Source: Bombardia bombarda
Lineage: Eukaryota; Ascomycota; Sordariomycetes; Sordariales; Lasiosphaeriaceae
Assembly: GCA_030512295.1 (NCBI GenBank)
Contig: JAULSR010000002.1
Coordinates: forward strand, 9,362,001 to 9,426,000
Length of the DNA: 64,000 nucleotides
Direction of reading: 5' to 3'
Both the position numbers and the translations under genes were made by a program. The stretch's first letter is position 1; each line of letters begins with the position of its first letter. A model generated the notes under the pieces. It was given only the letters and a program-made list of their open reading frames with translations, had not been told where the DNA came from and made no database searches. Shown piece by piece: positions 11,620-22,784 of this stretch.

Positions 11620-14600
11620 ATGGATAGCTCCCCTCACCAACAGGCGCACACGCTAATTGAGAAGCTTGCGGTACAATGCATCTCCCCGGCCTATGGAGGG
11701 TTCGGCTCCATGACACCAACTATATATGATACAGCATGGCTGTCGATGGTGAGAAAGACAAACACTACTGAGCCACAAGATCAGGAGCCATCATGGCTGT
11801 TCCCCGAGTCTTTCGACTTTCTCCTGGCCCACCAGGCTCCCTCGGGTAGCTGGGCATCTTATGCCTCGCCCATTGATGGCATTCTCAACACAGCTGCTGC
11901 CCTCCTGTCGTTGAAGAAGCGGCTGAAGCTATGTCCTGAAAACATGGATTTGATACACAGAAGCCATAGGGCTGAACAGGCACTCCGAGACATGCTCAAT
12001 TCAGACGACTGGGACGCCGACTCCATCGACCAAGTCGGCTTCGAGATGCTCATCATACAGCACCTCTCTTTGCTAAAAGAAGAAGGAGTCACGATAGACT
12101 TCCCCCAGTTGGGATTTCTCCGAACTCTCCGCGATGCCAAGCTAGCAAAGCTACCACCATCATCCGTTTATAAGACACCTTCGACCCTGTACCACTCCCT
12201 GGAGGCCCTGATCGGACACATTGATTTTGACCAGGTACGCCGTTGGCGAGATCCTAACGGGTCTATGATGGGATCGCCATCGTCTACTGCGGCGTACCTG
12301 ATGCACGCGTCAGGTTGGGATGACGAAGCGGAGACCTATCTCAGCAACGTGCTGGCATATGGCGCTGGACGTGGGGATGGAAGCGTGCCAAGTGCTTGGC
12401 CGACAACTACATTTGAAACTACCTGGGTAAGGCTCTGTGTCAAATCCCCAGTCTGAGCAGAGCTGATAATTACAGGTCATCACCACGCTGGCAGAAGCCA
12501 AGGTTCCCATTAGTAAAGATCTGGCATCTTCAATTGCGGATCATCTGGAAAGCGGTCTCAAAGTGCAGAAGGGCATTATCGGGTTTGGTAAGCCATGATG
12601 ATGTTTTCACTATTGCTAACTTTAGACATTCGCTGATTAACCGCTCTGCGTGAAGCTCCTGGAATACTTCCGGATGCAGACGATACGGCCAAAGCTTTAG
12701 CAACCCTACTGGTGCTAGGAAAAAGCAACGTCAACGTTGACGGCCTCGTTCACATGTTTGAGGCAGAAACTCACTTCATCACCTACCCGGGAGAGCGAAA
12801 CGCGAGCTTCAGTGCAAATTGTAACGTTCTAGTTTGTCTCCTCATGCTTCAAGACTCCAAGCCATATCTGTCGCAGATTGTAAAGGCGACGAACTTTCTG
12901 GTGGCTCATGTTTTTAACGGCCCTGTAAACGAGAAATGGGTAAGTCCAGACACAGAGCCCCTTTCCATTCCATATGCTATGAACCACTTTGACTGATGGA
13001 GTGCCCACTCAGCACAAGAGAGAACTATATTGGATGATGCTCCTTTCCCACGCATTCGCCCTCCTATACAAAAACCATGGCTTGCTACAGGAAATCTTCG
13101 GCGTCAAGCCAAGTCTACAGTACGAGGTCCCTATGATATCTCTTCACCTGCTCGTTAAAATATTGCACGGTCAACAAGCAAATGGGGCATGGGATGGGAT
13201 CTGCGAAGTTACGTCTTATGCGATCCTAGCACTGGCCTCGCTCGCAGGTACACCTTGGGCTCAGCAGCCCGATATCAAGGGTGGCATTATCGCGGCTATG
13301 GCCCGAGGCAAGGCCTTCCTTCTCTCCAGAAAGTCCGAGTGGTCGCAAGGCCATTATCTATGGATAGAAAAGGTAACATATGCATCAGAGACTCTGTCTG
13401 AGGCTTACTGCCTGGCCGGCGCCTGTGTTCCCCTCCCAGCTTTACAGGAAACATTTTCAAACCCGGCATCTCTTACACTACCGGTCGACATACTCCGTGG
13501 GATGAGGAAAGCAGGTGCCCTCATCTCTGCTACACCATTATTCTCCACCACCGAGGCATACGTTCTGCGCGCTGCAGAGCTTCAGGCCTGTTATGCGCTT
13601 TGTTTACTCAGCAGAAACCCCCTCAAGATATTTCCGCGAACCGCCAAGGGAAAAGACAAGTATCTATCGATCATCCCACTCGCATTTGCCGCATCTGCCG
13701 CTGCACAGGGCTGCTTCATCAGTCTCTCCGTCCTGCGCGAGATGATGATTTTATCAAGCCTGAACTTCCTTGTGGATGAATACATGGAGGGTGTCATTGC
13801 AGAAGTTTTCTCACAGGACCTGGACACCGCTCGGAACATCGTGAAACAGTTGTTCATCAAGCTTGCAGCTCACAGTACCAAGAGCGATCAGTTTACTGCC
13901 ACAGTAGCCGCGACAGAAGATACAGGGACCCATTCGAATGGTCACTCCAACGGCAATTTCGTCCAAGAATACACTGTCCTTGAAGATGTCAACACCACCC
14001 TACGTAGATTCGTCACCCACATCCTCCACCACCCAGCAGTCCTTTCCAGTCCTACAAGAACCCAGCAACGCCTGGCCAATGATCTAGAAACATTTCTTCT
14101 CGCCCACATCACCCATGCTGAAGACAATCAACGTTTCGACCGCCAGCACCCTAGGGCTTCCGATACAAATAGCACGTCCGCCACCTCCCTTGCTCAGGTG
14201 CGAGAGTACCAAACCCCCAAACGCACATTCTACAACTGGGTCCGCAGCACCTCAGCCGACCACACATCCTGCCCCTTTTCCTTTGTTTTTTACGCCTGCC
14301 TCGTCCGCGCCTCTCTTACCCCCTCCTCCTCCTCGAAACCCGGGACCACAGCATCAACAAAAGACCTCTTCACATCCGGCCCAATTCCCGCCCGCACAGC
14401 CTATCTCGCCGAGGACCTCTGTCGCCACCTAGCCACAATGTGCCGCATTTACAACGACCTAGGCTCCCTGAATCGCGATACCGACGAGCGAAATCTGAAC
14501 TCGGCCAATTTTCCCGAGTTTCATACCCACCAAAATGTTACGACCACGAATTTGACGACATCAGAGCAGAGTATCAAGGGTGAACTACTGTGGATAGCAG

Positions 14601-14785
14601 AGCATGAGCGCCGTGGTCTCCGGTCCATCATCACAGTACTGGAGGAGCAGCTTCAACTTTCTGTAGGGAGCGCAAGCAGCCAGTATGCTACGACGATGGT
14701 GGAGGCGTTGAAGATGTTTGTCAATGTGACAGATTTGTACGGTCAGATCTATATCCTGAAGGATGTTGGTACCCGCACAAAATAG
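11620..14785 (+). CDS. Bifunctional diterpene synthase, CPS/KS type (four exons)
   Basis: Exons 11620-12426, 12476-12587, 12656-12939 and 13013-14785 give about 991 residues, close to fungal copalyl diphosphate/kaurene-type synthases. The class II half carries PDADD (DxDD, D313/D315/D316), which protonates GGPP, and the TLYHSLEALIG segment whose His is conserved in ent-CPP-forming enzymes. The class I half carries DEYME (656-660) in place of DDxxD and NDLGSLNRD (882-890), the NSE/DTE metal site, followed by NLNSANFPEF as in fungal kaurene synthases. It should cyclise GGPP to a copalyl diphosphate and then ionise it to a labdane-related diterpene. Product identity cannot be read from sequence. 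It is the core enzyme of the putative cluster at 1-16.6 kb; no GGPP synthase is present in the window. Confidence 0.92.
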
Positions 14786-15610
14786 GGAAAGGGGATAAGC
14801 AGTCAATAGGAACCTATGCACCTAGTTTGAACGTACGTAGTAAAGCTGTTAGTACTAACATGCGGTTGGGCAACACAATGTCGAATGAGCGGGTTTAGAT
14901 GCACCACTGGCAGCTGGGACGAAGAGGTCCAGGAGGGGTTTTCTAAACCCCTCCAAGCATTATCCATCTGAGATGCACGAAACGATACTCCTTCACAGAG
15001 TCCTTCTCATACCCTCTTTAACTAAATAGAGAAGAATTTCAGCCCCATTGCACCGCCACATCAAGCCACAAGATGCTCATCTCTGTAACATATGCAATTC
15101 ACCAACTATCTCAGGCTTGAGGGGGGAATTAAGGGCATTATTATTTAAAACTGAGTCGGATTTTTTTTTGGGGGGGGGGGGGTTTCTATATAGTGTGCAT
15201 CGCGTTAGTTCGTTATGAATTTGAAGTGTAAACTTTGCTACTATTTGGAGGTCTTTGGCGATTTTTAGCGATTTTAAAAAACCTTCTCGATTAAAAATCT
15301 GGATGTCCTACTTATTTATAGTGCATTGAGGACATCTTATAGTTGGCTGAGTGCTATATTTCGTGGACCTTGTCGCTAAAGCTTAAATGAAACCACCAAA
15401 ATAGGTTAGAGACGGGAGGGGTACAAAGATGCAAATTGGTACTTCAATGGAGATGGGCGAAGGTTAATCGGACGAATCCGACGCGCTAGAATCCCTGCAT
15501 TCATCGACCCTTCACCTCAACTTGATCAAATATATTTCTCCTTCTACCCTTTCTAGCCTTCAAAACACAACCACATCCCACCAAAGAAACGTTACCCTCC
15601 GCCCACGAAA
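14786..15610. other. AT-rich intergenic
   Basis: Holds the terminator of the diterpene synthase and the promoter of the hydrolase. A T run followed by a G run lies near 15160-15183. The stretch 15110-15400 is AT-rich. No gene seen. Confidence 0.5.
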
Positions 15611-16591
15611 ATGGCATCTCCATTACCCAGCTACGTAAACTTCACAACCAACGATGGCTGTAAAATCGCCTTCCGCTCATCCCTCCCCCTGCCCCCCAGT
15701 CGAGAAGCTACCCCAAGCCCCAACTACTCCCGCCTGATCCTCCTCATGCACGGCTTCAGCGGCTCGTCTGCCTACTTCGCACGCAACATCCCAACCCTCT
15801 CATCCCACTCCTGGGTCGTGGCGCCCGACATGCGCGGCCACGGCGCCTCGGGACGCCCCGCAGGCGGCTACCACGTCGCGCGGTTGGCAGCTGATCTGCG
15901 CGAGCTGATCGCCCACCTCCGCGCTGCCGCCTCATCGTCAAACCTACGTATTGTCCCAGTGGGCTGCTCCATTGGCGCGGCCGTCCTCTGGACCTACGTC
16001 GAGCTGTTCGGCTGCGCGGATTTCGCCGGCTTCGTGTTTGTCGACCAGGCGCCGCTGCAGGACCAGTCGCTGCTGTGCGGACGGGACGACTGGGATGAGA
16101 CGCGGTGCCATACCGGGTGCTATGACGAGAAGAGCATGCTGGGTGCGCAGGAGGCGTGGGTTTTGGAGGATAGAAGGGCGGAGACGCATAGGGGATTGGT
16201 GGGGGAGTGTCTGGGGTATCGACAGGCGGGGTATATGGGGAGGGAGGTGAGCGAGGAGGAGAGGGAGAAGGATGAGGAGTATTTCACGGGGATCAGTGCG
16301 TTGTGCGATGGGGTTTGGCTGGCGAGGTTGCTGGCGGATCATACGAGGTATGACCACCGGGAGGCAATTGAGCTGATTGATGTGCCGACCCTGGTGATGG
16401 CGGGGAAGTGGAGCGGGTGTTTTCCGCTGGAGGGGATGAAGGAGACGGTGAGGCGGGTGGAGAAGATGGGGGATATGGAGGGGAAGGTGAAGATGTCGTT
16501 GTTTGACTGTGGGCATTGGCTGTTCTGGGAGGATCCGGAGAGGTTTGGGAGGGAGGTGATGGGGTTTGTGGACTCTTTGGAGCTAAAGTAG
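15611..16591 (+). CDS. Alpha/beta hydrolase (single exon)
   Basis: An intronless gene of 326 residues with the alpha/beta hydrolase fold. MHGFSGSS is the oxyanion-hole loop, DMRGHGASGRP follows strand beta-4, GCSIG (Ser120) is the nucleophile elbow, and DCGHWLFWEDPE (His302) is the catalytic His near the C-terminus. No signal peptide is evident, so it is probably cytosolic. Possible roles include ester or lactone hydrolysis or acyl transfer. Position 0.8 kb downstream of the diterpene synthase in the same direction makes a tailoring role possible but unproven. The 3' half is much richer in G at third positions (GGG, GAG, GTG) than the 5' half, a composition shift seen in other genes of this window. 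Confidence 0.85.
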   Translation: MASPLPSYVNFTTNDGCKIAFRSSLPLPPSREATPSPNYSRLILLMHGFSGSSAYFARNIPTLSSHSWVVAPDMRGHGASGRPAGGYHVARLAADLRELIAHLRAAASSSNLRIVPVGCSIGAAVLWTYVELFGCADFAGFVFVDQAPLQDQSLLCGRDDWDETRCHTGCYDEKSMLGAQEAWVLEDRRAETHRGLVGECLGYRQAGYMGREVSEEEREKDEEYFTGISALCDGVWLARLLADHTRYDHREAIELIDVPTLVMAGKWSGCFPLEGMKETVRRVEKMGDMEGKVKMSLFDCGHWLFWEDPERFGREVMGFVDSLELK

Positions 16592-16849
16592 GAAGGGACG
16601 CTCTTTCCACCTGATACTGTTGCCAGATATGGTGGCCACCATATGTACCCTTGGCCCCCGCCGCCAGCAGATCTGTTATGAGACGAGCCCCCCCGGAAAA
16701 TTAAGGTGAAGAAAATAGACTTCACTAACAGCGGGGCCATTTATGGTACCTGCTGGTTGACAGCAGACGATAAGGTGCGATGCGGAAGGTGCGGACCATG
16801 TCAGAGCGCTTGATTGTGCTTGCTAGACTTAAAATGCTCCATGCTGTAC

Positions 16850-18699
16850 CTAGGAAGGAGCCACTCTGGAACCCGAAATCAGACGATCATCCTGACCCAT
16901 TCCCGGGTCCCTCTTTCCCTCCTCCACCTCACTCGTATCATTGCCCTCCCTCGTCTCCTTCCCCGCCAGCCCAAACTCGGTCGTGTGCTCCTTCCTCAGA
17001 TCCACGTGCTTCTCCACAAACGTCACCAAGAAGCCCAACAACGACACAGCCATGACAACCAACCAAACCACCATCAACGCCTGCACATAAACCCCAATCA
17101 CCTCCCGCCTCGCTCCCTCAGACAGTCCAGCAATCCCCCCACCATCGCCTTCAGACGCAGCAGCGGCAAACGCATATGCCCTCCCATCGCCCAGCAACGC
17201 CCTCACCGCATCATCCCCGCTCTGCTCCACTAGAACATCCACCCGCCCATTAAACACCACCGACGCCATCGTCAGCCCCCACACCAGCCCAAACGACCGC
17301 ACAAACGAATACGTCCCCGTCGCCACCGACACGTCCGTCTCCGGCAGCGGCGCCAACGTACTCGGCAGCGTGACCGTAAAGATGATGCCCCTCCCCCCAG
17401 ACGCAATGACTTAAATTCGGCCCACGCCGCCCGACTTGATCCCTCATCCAGCATCGAAAACAGACCAACGCCAATGGCGCTCATGGCAAACCCCAGCCAG
17501 TGGAGCGGGATATACCGCCCCGTCTTGGAAAGCAGCGCACCCGATATGCCGCCGAAAGGAATAATTGCCAGGGCAAACGGAAGGAAGTACACGCCCGAGG
17601 TGAGCGGCGACACACCCTTGACTGCCTGGAAATAAATGGGCAAAAAGTAGTTGATGGCCTGGAGGATGACGCCACCAAGAAATATGATGACGAATCCACC
17701 CGCGGACGTGCGATGCTTGAACAGCCGCGGCGGTGTGCTGGGCTCCTTGCACAACGGAGACGCCTGGTGCACATGGAAGAGCACCCAGCCGAGCACACCC
17801 AGCACGAGCGGCAGGATGATGCGGTACGACGACCACGGGTAGCCGGGTGTGCCGCCCGTGATGAGCCCAAAGAAGATGGAAACCATGGCGGGGATGAAAA
17901 TGGCATTCCCGAGGAAGTCTACCCGCCCAAGGGCATGTAGCCAGGTCGGGCTACACGTATACTTTACATTCAGGAGAAGCACGATAGCGACAAGACCGAG
18001 CCCCGCGACAGGCAGGTTCAGCCAGAAGATCCAGCGCCAGTTGGTCAGAGCCAAGGCGCCGCCAATGATGGGACCGATGGTGGTGCCGATAGCGGCAGTG
18101 GAGAGGACGGCGCTCAGGTAGGGGCCCCGATGACGCGGAGGGATCATGTCGCAGATGATGATGTCGGAGAGGACGTAGAGGCCTGCGGAGCCGAAGCCCT
18201 GGATGGTGCGGGCGGCAATGAGCATGCCGGGGGAGGTGGCGCCGCCTGCGATGCCGCTGCCGAGGGCGAAGAATGCGATGGATAGCAGAATGGGGTTGCG
18301 CCGGCCGAATATGTTTGAGATTTGGCCATAGAGGGGCTGCGGGACGGTGGAGGCGAAGAGGAAGGAGTTGGCGATCCAGACGTATTGCTCGGCGCCGCCA
18401 ATCTCGCGCGTGATGGTGGGGAGGGAGGTGGTTACGATGGTTGCGTCAACGGCCGACATGAAGGAGAGGAGGCAGAGGACGATGAAGATGACCCAGATGC
18501 GCCATGAGTGCTTGAATGGGGGTTATGTGGCAGATGGTTGGGAGGCGGGGTTGGTGTCGAGTTTGTGTTGGGGTGTTCTGTCTTCCGAGACCTTTTCCAC
18601 GGTGGGTGGCATCATAGCTGTCGGTATTCCGCTGGCTGTTGATGTTATCGCCGTTGCCCCAGATTCTGCAACGATGGAGTCTTTGTTTGAGAGAGTCAT
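16850..18699 (-). pseudogene. DHA2-type MFS transporter, frameshifted
   Basis: The minus strand encodes a second DHA2 antiporter. SAVDATIVTTSLPTI is in TM1, AARTIQGFGSAGLYVLS follows, and GTTIGPIIGGALALTNWRWIFW is motif C. Reading is lost at 17411-17416: AAWAEF runs straight into a TAA in the frame that continues VIASGGRGIIF, and no intron signals fit, so one base appears to be missing. The C-terminal part resumes and ends at 16850. Near the N-terminus an in-frame TAA (18523-18525) lies between the ATG at 18699 and TM1; an 81-bp intron with a weak GTCTCG donor and a TTCAAG acceptor could remove it. The gene is therefore decayed or mis-sequenced. It sits at the edge of the diterpenoid cluster and would have been a small-molecule exporter. 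Confidence 0.78.
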
Positions 18700-20058
18700 G
18701 TTGAGCAGAGCCTCCCAAAAAAATTTCTGTCAATTCTAGGAATAACGGTTTTGACGAAGATAAAGTTTGTATTAAGGCTGATAGGCGACTGGTTGTCAAC
18801 AGGTACCCTTAAGGAACGACTTATGAACCCAGTCGCCACTGCTGAGTGAAGAAGGCATAACGGGGAGAGGTCGGAGAAGAGGGACATTGTGGCTGGATTC
18901 GGGGCGCAACTCAATTTTGTGTGGGTGTGGTCGTGGTGGCAATTTGGTCTTGTTGTTTGGGCGAGAAAAATGCTGGGTGTCTTACCGCGCAGAAGTGGAT
19001 TGATAGTGATCTTTTGTAGAAGGGAGTTTCTTGTTGGTGCTCTTTGTATGGCGCTTAGCAGTGGTAATAATGGATGTAGGCAGTGGATGGTGAAAGCGGC
19101 CAAAGAGTTGAGGCTGCTAACACAGTAAACCGCAAACTGCTACTGTGGAAGAAGTACAAAGAAATCCAAACCAAAGAAAGTCGTGAAACGTGAGTGGTTG
19201 ATTGCTACGTACAGTGTGACAAACGCCAGTCGGGCTGTACGAAGTAGTCAGGTAGCTTTTGCACATGCATGGCCAACAGTTAGTTTAAAGATCACGTAAG
19301 ATGTGCCGGGATAGATCCATGCCAACAAGGGCAAATGGGTCTCTCAATGATCTCTTCTAGGCGGAAATTGGAACGACATCGGGTTACACGACCGTCGCAC
19401 ACATTGCCTCTCGGCCGATAATCGGTTCGATAACTTCGAAACTCTCGAGTGTTGTGTCAATACGGGCATCGTGGATGACTTGGACACCGTCTGGTGCGTG
19501 GAATTGCAGCGCCGCATTCGAGATGGCAATCATCGAGGGCCTGAGCAAGACCGCGGACAGCAGGTAGCGGGGGTGTAGAAGGAATCACTTCCAGCTAGGC
19601 TATGTAACGGGCTGGATGGTGAGGATGATGCGCTCCGCCAGGCAAAGTACGAGGACTATGATTGACATCAAGGCGGCGGCTCAAGCAGCCCGCGTCCAGC
19701 TACTCCTTAGGCCGATGGATGATGAGGGGAAGTAGGGGCTGAGACATAGGGGCCGTAATTGACTTGTGCATAGATAGGGGTGTCACAAACTATTCGGGGT
19801 ATGTCTGGATTCGTGTATCAACACACATCGAAAAAGACCATGACTGCTAAGTTAATATCCTGGCAGGCTATATGTAGTTGTAGCCAGGGGCTGTCTTGGA
19901 CCGTACAAGTTGTATACGACTGGAACTTCTTTGACGGTGGATTTTGAAGACCCCAAATAAAAACGACACAGCACCCATTTCCACGCATTTCCGTTCGGTC
20001 CCAAAACCTCTGCCCCAAGCCTTCATCGAGTCGGTTCGCCCCATCACTCCCTAACTAC
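18700..20058. other. Intergenic with a possible gene relic
   Basis: No complete gene is recognisable in 1.36 kb. Between about 19380 and 19590 the minus strand reads without stop and has a protein-like pattern (NAALQFHAPDGVQVIHD, then RIDTTLESFEVIEPIIG). No start, splice partners or family can be assigned, and other frames are also open there. It may be an exon fragment or relic. Confidence 0.3.
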
Positions 20059-20398
20059 CTATGTATACGCAATCGCGTCGTCATCATCGGCTCCGGACGT
20101 GCCAGGTGCCTGCACATGACTGGCAGTGGCGGTACCATCCTTAGGGACGGTTACTTCTGACCACCTGTATGAGATTGCGACGTCCGCATCCATTGCAGTA
20201 TCGGTGGCTGGGGCTGAAGGAGCAGCCGTAGTTTCTCCTGCTGTTGCTACTATGTGTCAACTCTGTGTCTCATCTTGATAATCACGAGACAGGTATAGCT
20301 ATAGCAAGCCTCTTACCTGATTCGCGGATCTTGACAGGTATAGCCGTCACGATGGAGAGTGAAGCGGCGAGGGTAAGGACAATGCTGTTTAAACGCAT
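20059..20398 (-). CDS. Small secreted protein, 90 aa (two exons)
   Basis: Exon 1 (20398-20317) and exon 2 (20249-20059) join across a GTAAGA...TAG intron to give 90 residues. Exon 1 encodes a clean signal peptide of about 19 residues (MRLNSIVL, Ala/Leu/Ser core, ending VTA). The mature part is about 71 residues, Ala/Thr/Asp-rich and without cysteine. It contains two similar spots, DADVAISYRW in the middle and DDDDAIAYT at the C-terminus. An alternative acceptor three bases further removes one Val. A TATATA box lies on the minus strand at about 20553-20559. No family is recognised. Its closeness to two UstYa genes makes a RiPP precursor conceivable, but Kex2-type KR spacers and multiple cores are absent. 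An effector or other secreted protein is as likely. Confidence 0.6.
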
Positions 20399-20727
20399 TT
20401 TGGGAGGCTCAGGGCGGGTCTTCCAAGCTTGGTTTGTCTGGAGTTGGACGAGGCCCGGGTGTTGTCGTGAAACGTCAGGTCCAAAGCTTCAGTCTGATGT
20501 GCAGTGGATTCTTGAGAGATTACAATCAAAGAATGTTACCGGGTCTACTGGGCTATATACTGTGGATGCTGGCGACAGAGAGCTTTGGGAGTTACCTTTT
20601 TCCCACGCATGAATATGTTAGTCACGGTCATACACACATTTCGATTTAGGGGAAACAGTCCTAAATCTGCCATGCCATAATACAATATGGTTCCTCTTCA
20701 GGAAGGCGAACATGATGACGGATGTTC
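20399..20727. other. Promoter region of the 90-aa secreted protein gene
   Basis: Contains the minus-strand TATA-like element near 20553-20559, about 155 bp upstream of the ATG at 20398. Nothing else recognised. Confidence 0.4.
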
Positions 20728-21246
20728 TCACACATAATAGGTGAAGTGAACCTGGTGGTGGCCAGCAATGGTTACATCAATATCCACCGAGTCTCTAGGT
20801 ATTTTCTTTGAAGCTGCAGGGGCGCATTTGGACCACACACATCTGCTTGCTCCTGTTTTGAGGATTAAATCCGAGGCCAAATCCGAGGCGCTCGACAGAT
20901 TTTCACGGGACGATCGGGATCCGTGGCAAAACAGGCAGTAATGAGCCGCATTGCAGGCATCCCTCAATTTGTGCTCAAATGAGGCACCTGGCATGCTGTG
21001 AGGTAACATCTGATCGACAATCACATTGCAAGAATCTATTTTCGTTGGAGTAGTTGTCCATCCATCCCTTTGACCCCATGCTTCCTGATGAAGTAGGTGA
21101 AAGGTTACGCGCGCAAATGCACCTTCACATCGCCAACGTTGATGATAGATTTTGACGACAATATTGCAATGCCACTTAAACCAAGAACCCTTGATGGGGA
21201 AGGACATACAAATATAAAGTCGTAAAAACCCGTTTCGATCTTCCAC
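20728..21246 (-). CDS. Uncharacterised Cys-containing ORF
   Basis: An uninterrupted minus-strand frame of 172 codons. The C-terminal two thirds look protein-like: DSCNVIVDQMLP, then KLRDACNAAHYCLFCHG, then a DLASDLILKTGASRC segment with paired cysteines. This recalls the spacing in fungal small secreted Cys-rich proteins, but I cannot name a family. No signal peptide is present at the first Met, so an upstream exon or another start may exist. It lies between the 90-aa secreted protein gene (same strand) and the first UstYa gene (opposite strand). A chance ORF of this length is not excluded. Confidence 0.38.
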   Translation of the reverse strand: MEDRNGFLRLYICMSFPIKGSWFKWHCNIVVKIYHQRWRCEGAFARVTFHLLHQEAWGQRDGWTTTPTKIDSCNVIVDQMLPHSMPGASFEHKLRDACNAAHYCLFCHGSRSSRENLSSASDLASDLILKTGASRCVWSKCAPAASKKIPRDSVDIDVTIAGHHQVHFTYYV

Positions 21247-21767
21247 TATCTTTCTGTGTCGAATCGTTGTGCTTTGTTATCATTGTGTCGTTGACTGAAC
21301 TTGCACCCGTAACTTTTCACACCACCTGCTGACCGAAGCTTCATTTGTTTTCTATGTAGTTCAAGTGTCAATCTTCCTCGTTTCAGGGAGTAGCGAGCAT
21401 CCTTATCAGGCTCGATATGTGACATTGCGGGCTGTGCCGCTTAAACACTTCGGCCCGCAGGGTGCCTCGGGTGCCTCTTACCCCTGGTGCCATTGCATGC
21501 ATGTGCAGTCGTCCGTGCCACGTCACCATATATTCTTTGAGTCGACTTACTTGGGTAAAAAGGGCTGAATCTTCTTTATAGGCACGCCAGGTGTGAAATA
21601 TTGTTCAAGTTGGAGAAATGTGATTCACAACCAATTACGGATTTCTGTCTTTCGTGAGATAAGATGAAGAAGTATACCTGATATAGAACTCCTCGTTATA
21701 ATAGTAAGGTAAAGAAACCGTTGAAGATAGTCCATACCGATATATCACTTCCCATAAACAGTTCGGA
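21247..21767. other. Intergenic between divergent genes
   Basis: 520 bp likely containing the promoter of the UstYa gene at 21768. A TATAAT-like element is near 21697. No gene is supported. Confidence 0.4.
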
Positions 21768-22597
21768 ATGGCTCATCGGATCGAATATGCCCGTATCTCA
21801 GATTCAAGCCCTGAAATCCCCCACAATCCTATTGGCCAAGATGCCCCTGGTCGCCACGAGAAGCTTTACCGTACATTCCGCGGTTTGCGCCCGATCCTGC
21901 TAAAGGTTGCTTACGTAGTGACTTTCGTGTCTGCTTGTGCCATCTGCTTTGCGTGGGGAAGACGCACACAAACACCGAAACAGGAACAATTGGACTGGCT
22001 AGGTGAGTGAGCAAGCAATTTCCAAGGAGCCATATTCACACCAGCTCCAGCAGGACAGCTGCATTGGCACCGAGTTGACGTTTTAATACATAGCACCACC
22101 CGGCACTGTCAACACGGTCTTGAAATATCAAAAGCCGTTTGCCCTGCGTTCTGGCAACGAGTCAGATGCGGCCTGGGCTTCCATCTTCCCGCGTAAGCTT
22201 TTCATGAATACCTGCCTGGATATACTCTGCTGGCTTTCACTAAAAAATGAACGAAGGTGGCGGCGGTTACATACTCCACCCCGGTGTCTCTGCTGAACCG
22301 ACTTGTCTGGCCGTGTATCACCAGCTCCATTGTCTGGATGCTATCCGCAATGGCTACTGGGCCGCGATAGATGGCGTCGAACCTGACCACCATGCCAGGC
22401 CTGCTCATGTCCGCCACTGTATTGACTACATCAGACAGTCACTCATGTGCCATATGGATACCAATCTTGAGCCGGTGAACCCTGTGCTCAACGGTGTCAC
22501 TGGGTTTGATTCACCAAAGATGTGTCGTGATTATTGGCGACTGACGGCATGGGCTGACGATTGGAGGGCACGGGATGAGAAGGGGTTTAATACTTGA
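21768..22597 (+). CDS. UstYa-family (DUF3328) protein A (three exons)
   Basis: Exons 21768-22002, 22094-22192 and 22257-22597 join in phase to 224 residues. One transmembrane segment lies at about residues 43-62, after a short cytosolic N-terminus. The family hallmark, two HxxHC motifs, is present as HQLHC in VYHQLHCLDAIRNGYW and HVRHC in HVRHCIDYIRQSLMC. A W-ASIFP segment precedes it. UstYa-type proteins act in oxidative cyclisation of fungal RiPPs such as ustiloxin and in other tailoring steps such as hydroxylation and chlorination. Neighbours are a second UstYa gene (convergent, 188 bp away) and a small secreted protein gene. Substrate unknown. Confidence 0.88.
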
Positions 22598-22784
22598 TCG
22601 ACTGGCCGATACTGTCTTTTCAGATGTGGAGGGAATTCTGGAAGTTCAACGTTAAGCAGGTTTTGACGTAATTGGTAGTAGTATCAGTTCCATATATTTC
22701 TACAAAATCAAAACCTTTGCAAAATCTGTCCCAGCGCTAAATGTATAAATTCAATTACACTATACGTCATGTTTCGTACGTCCA

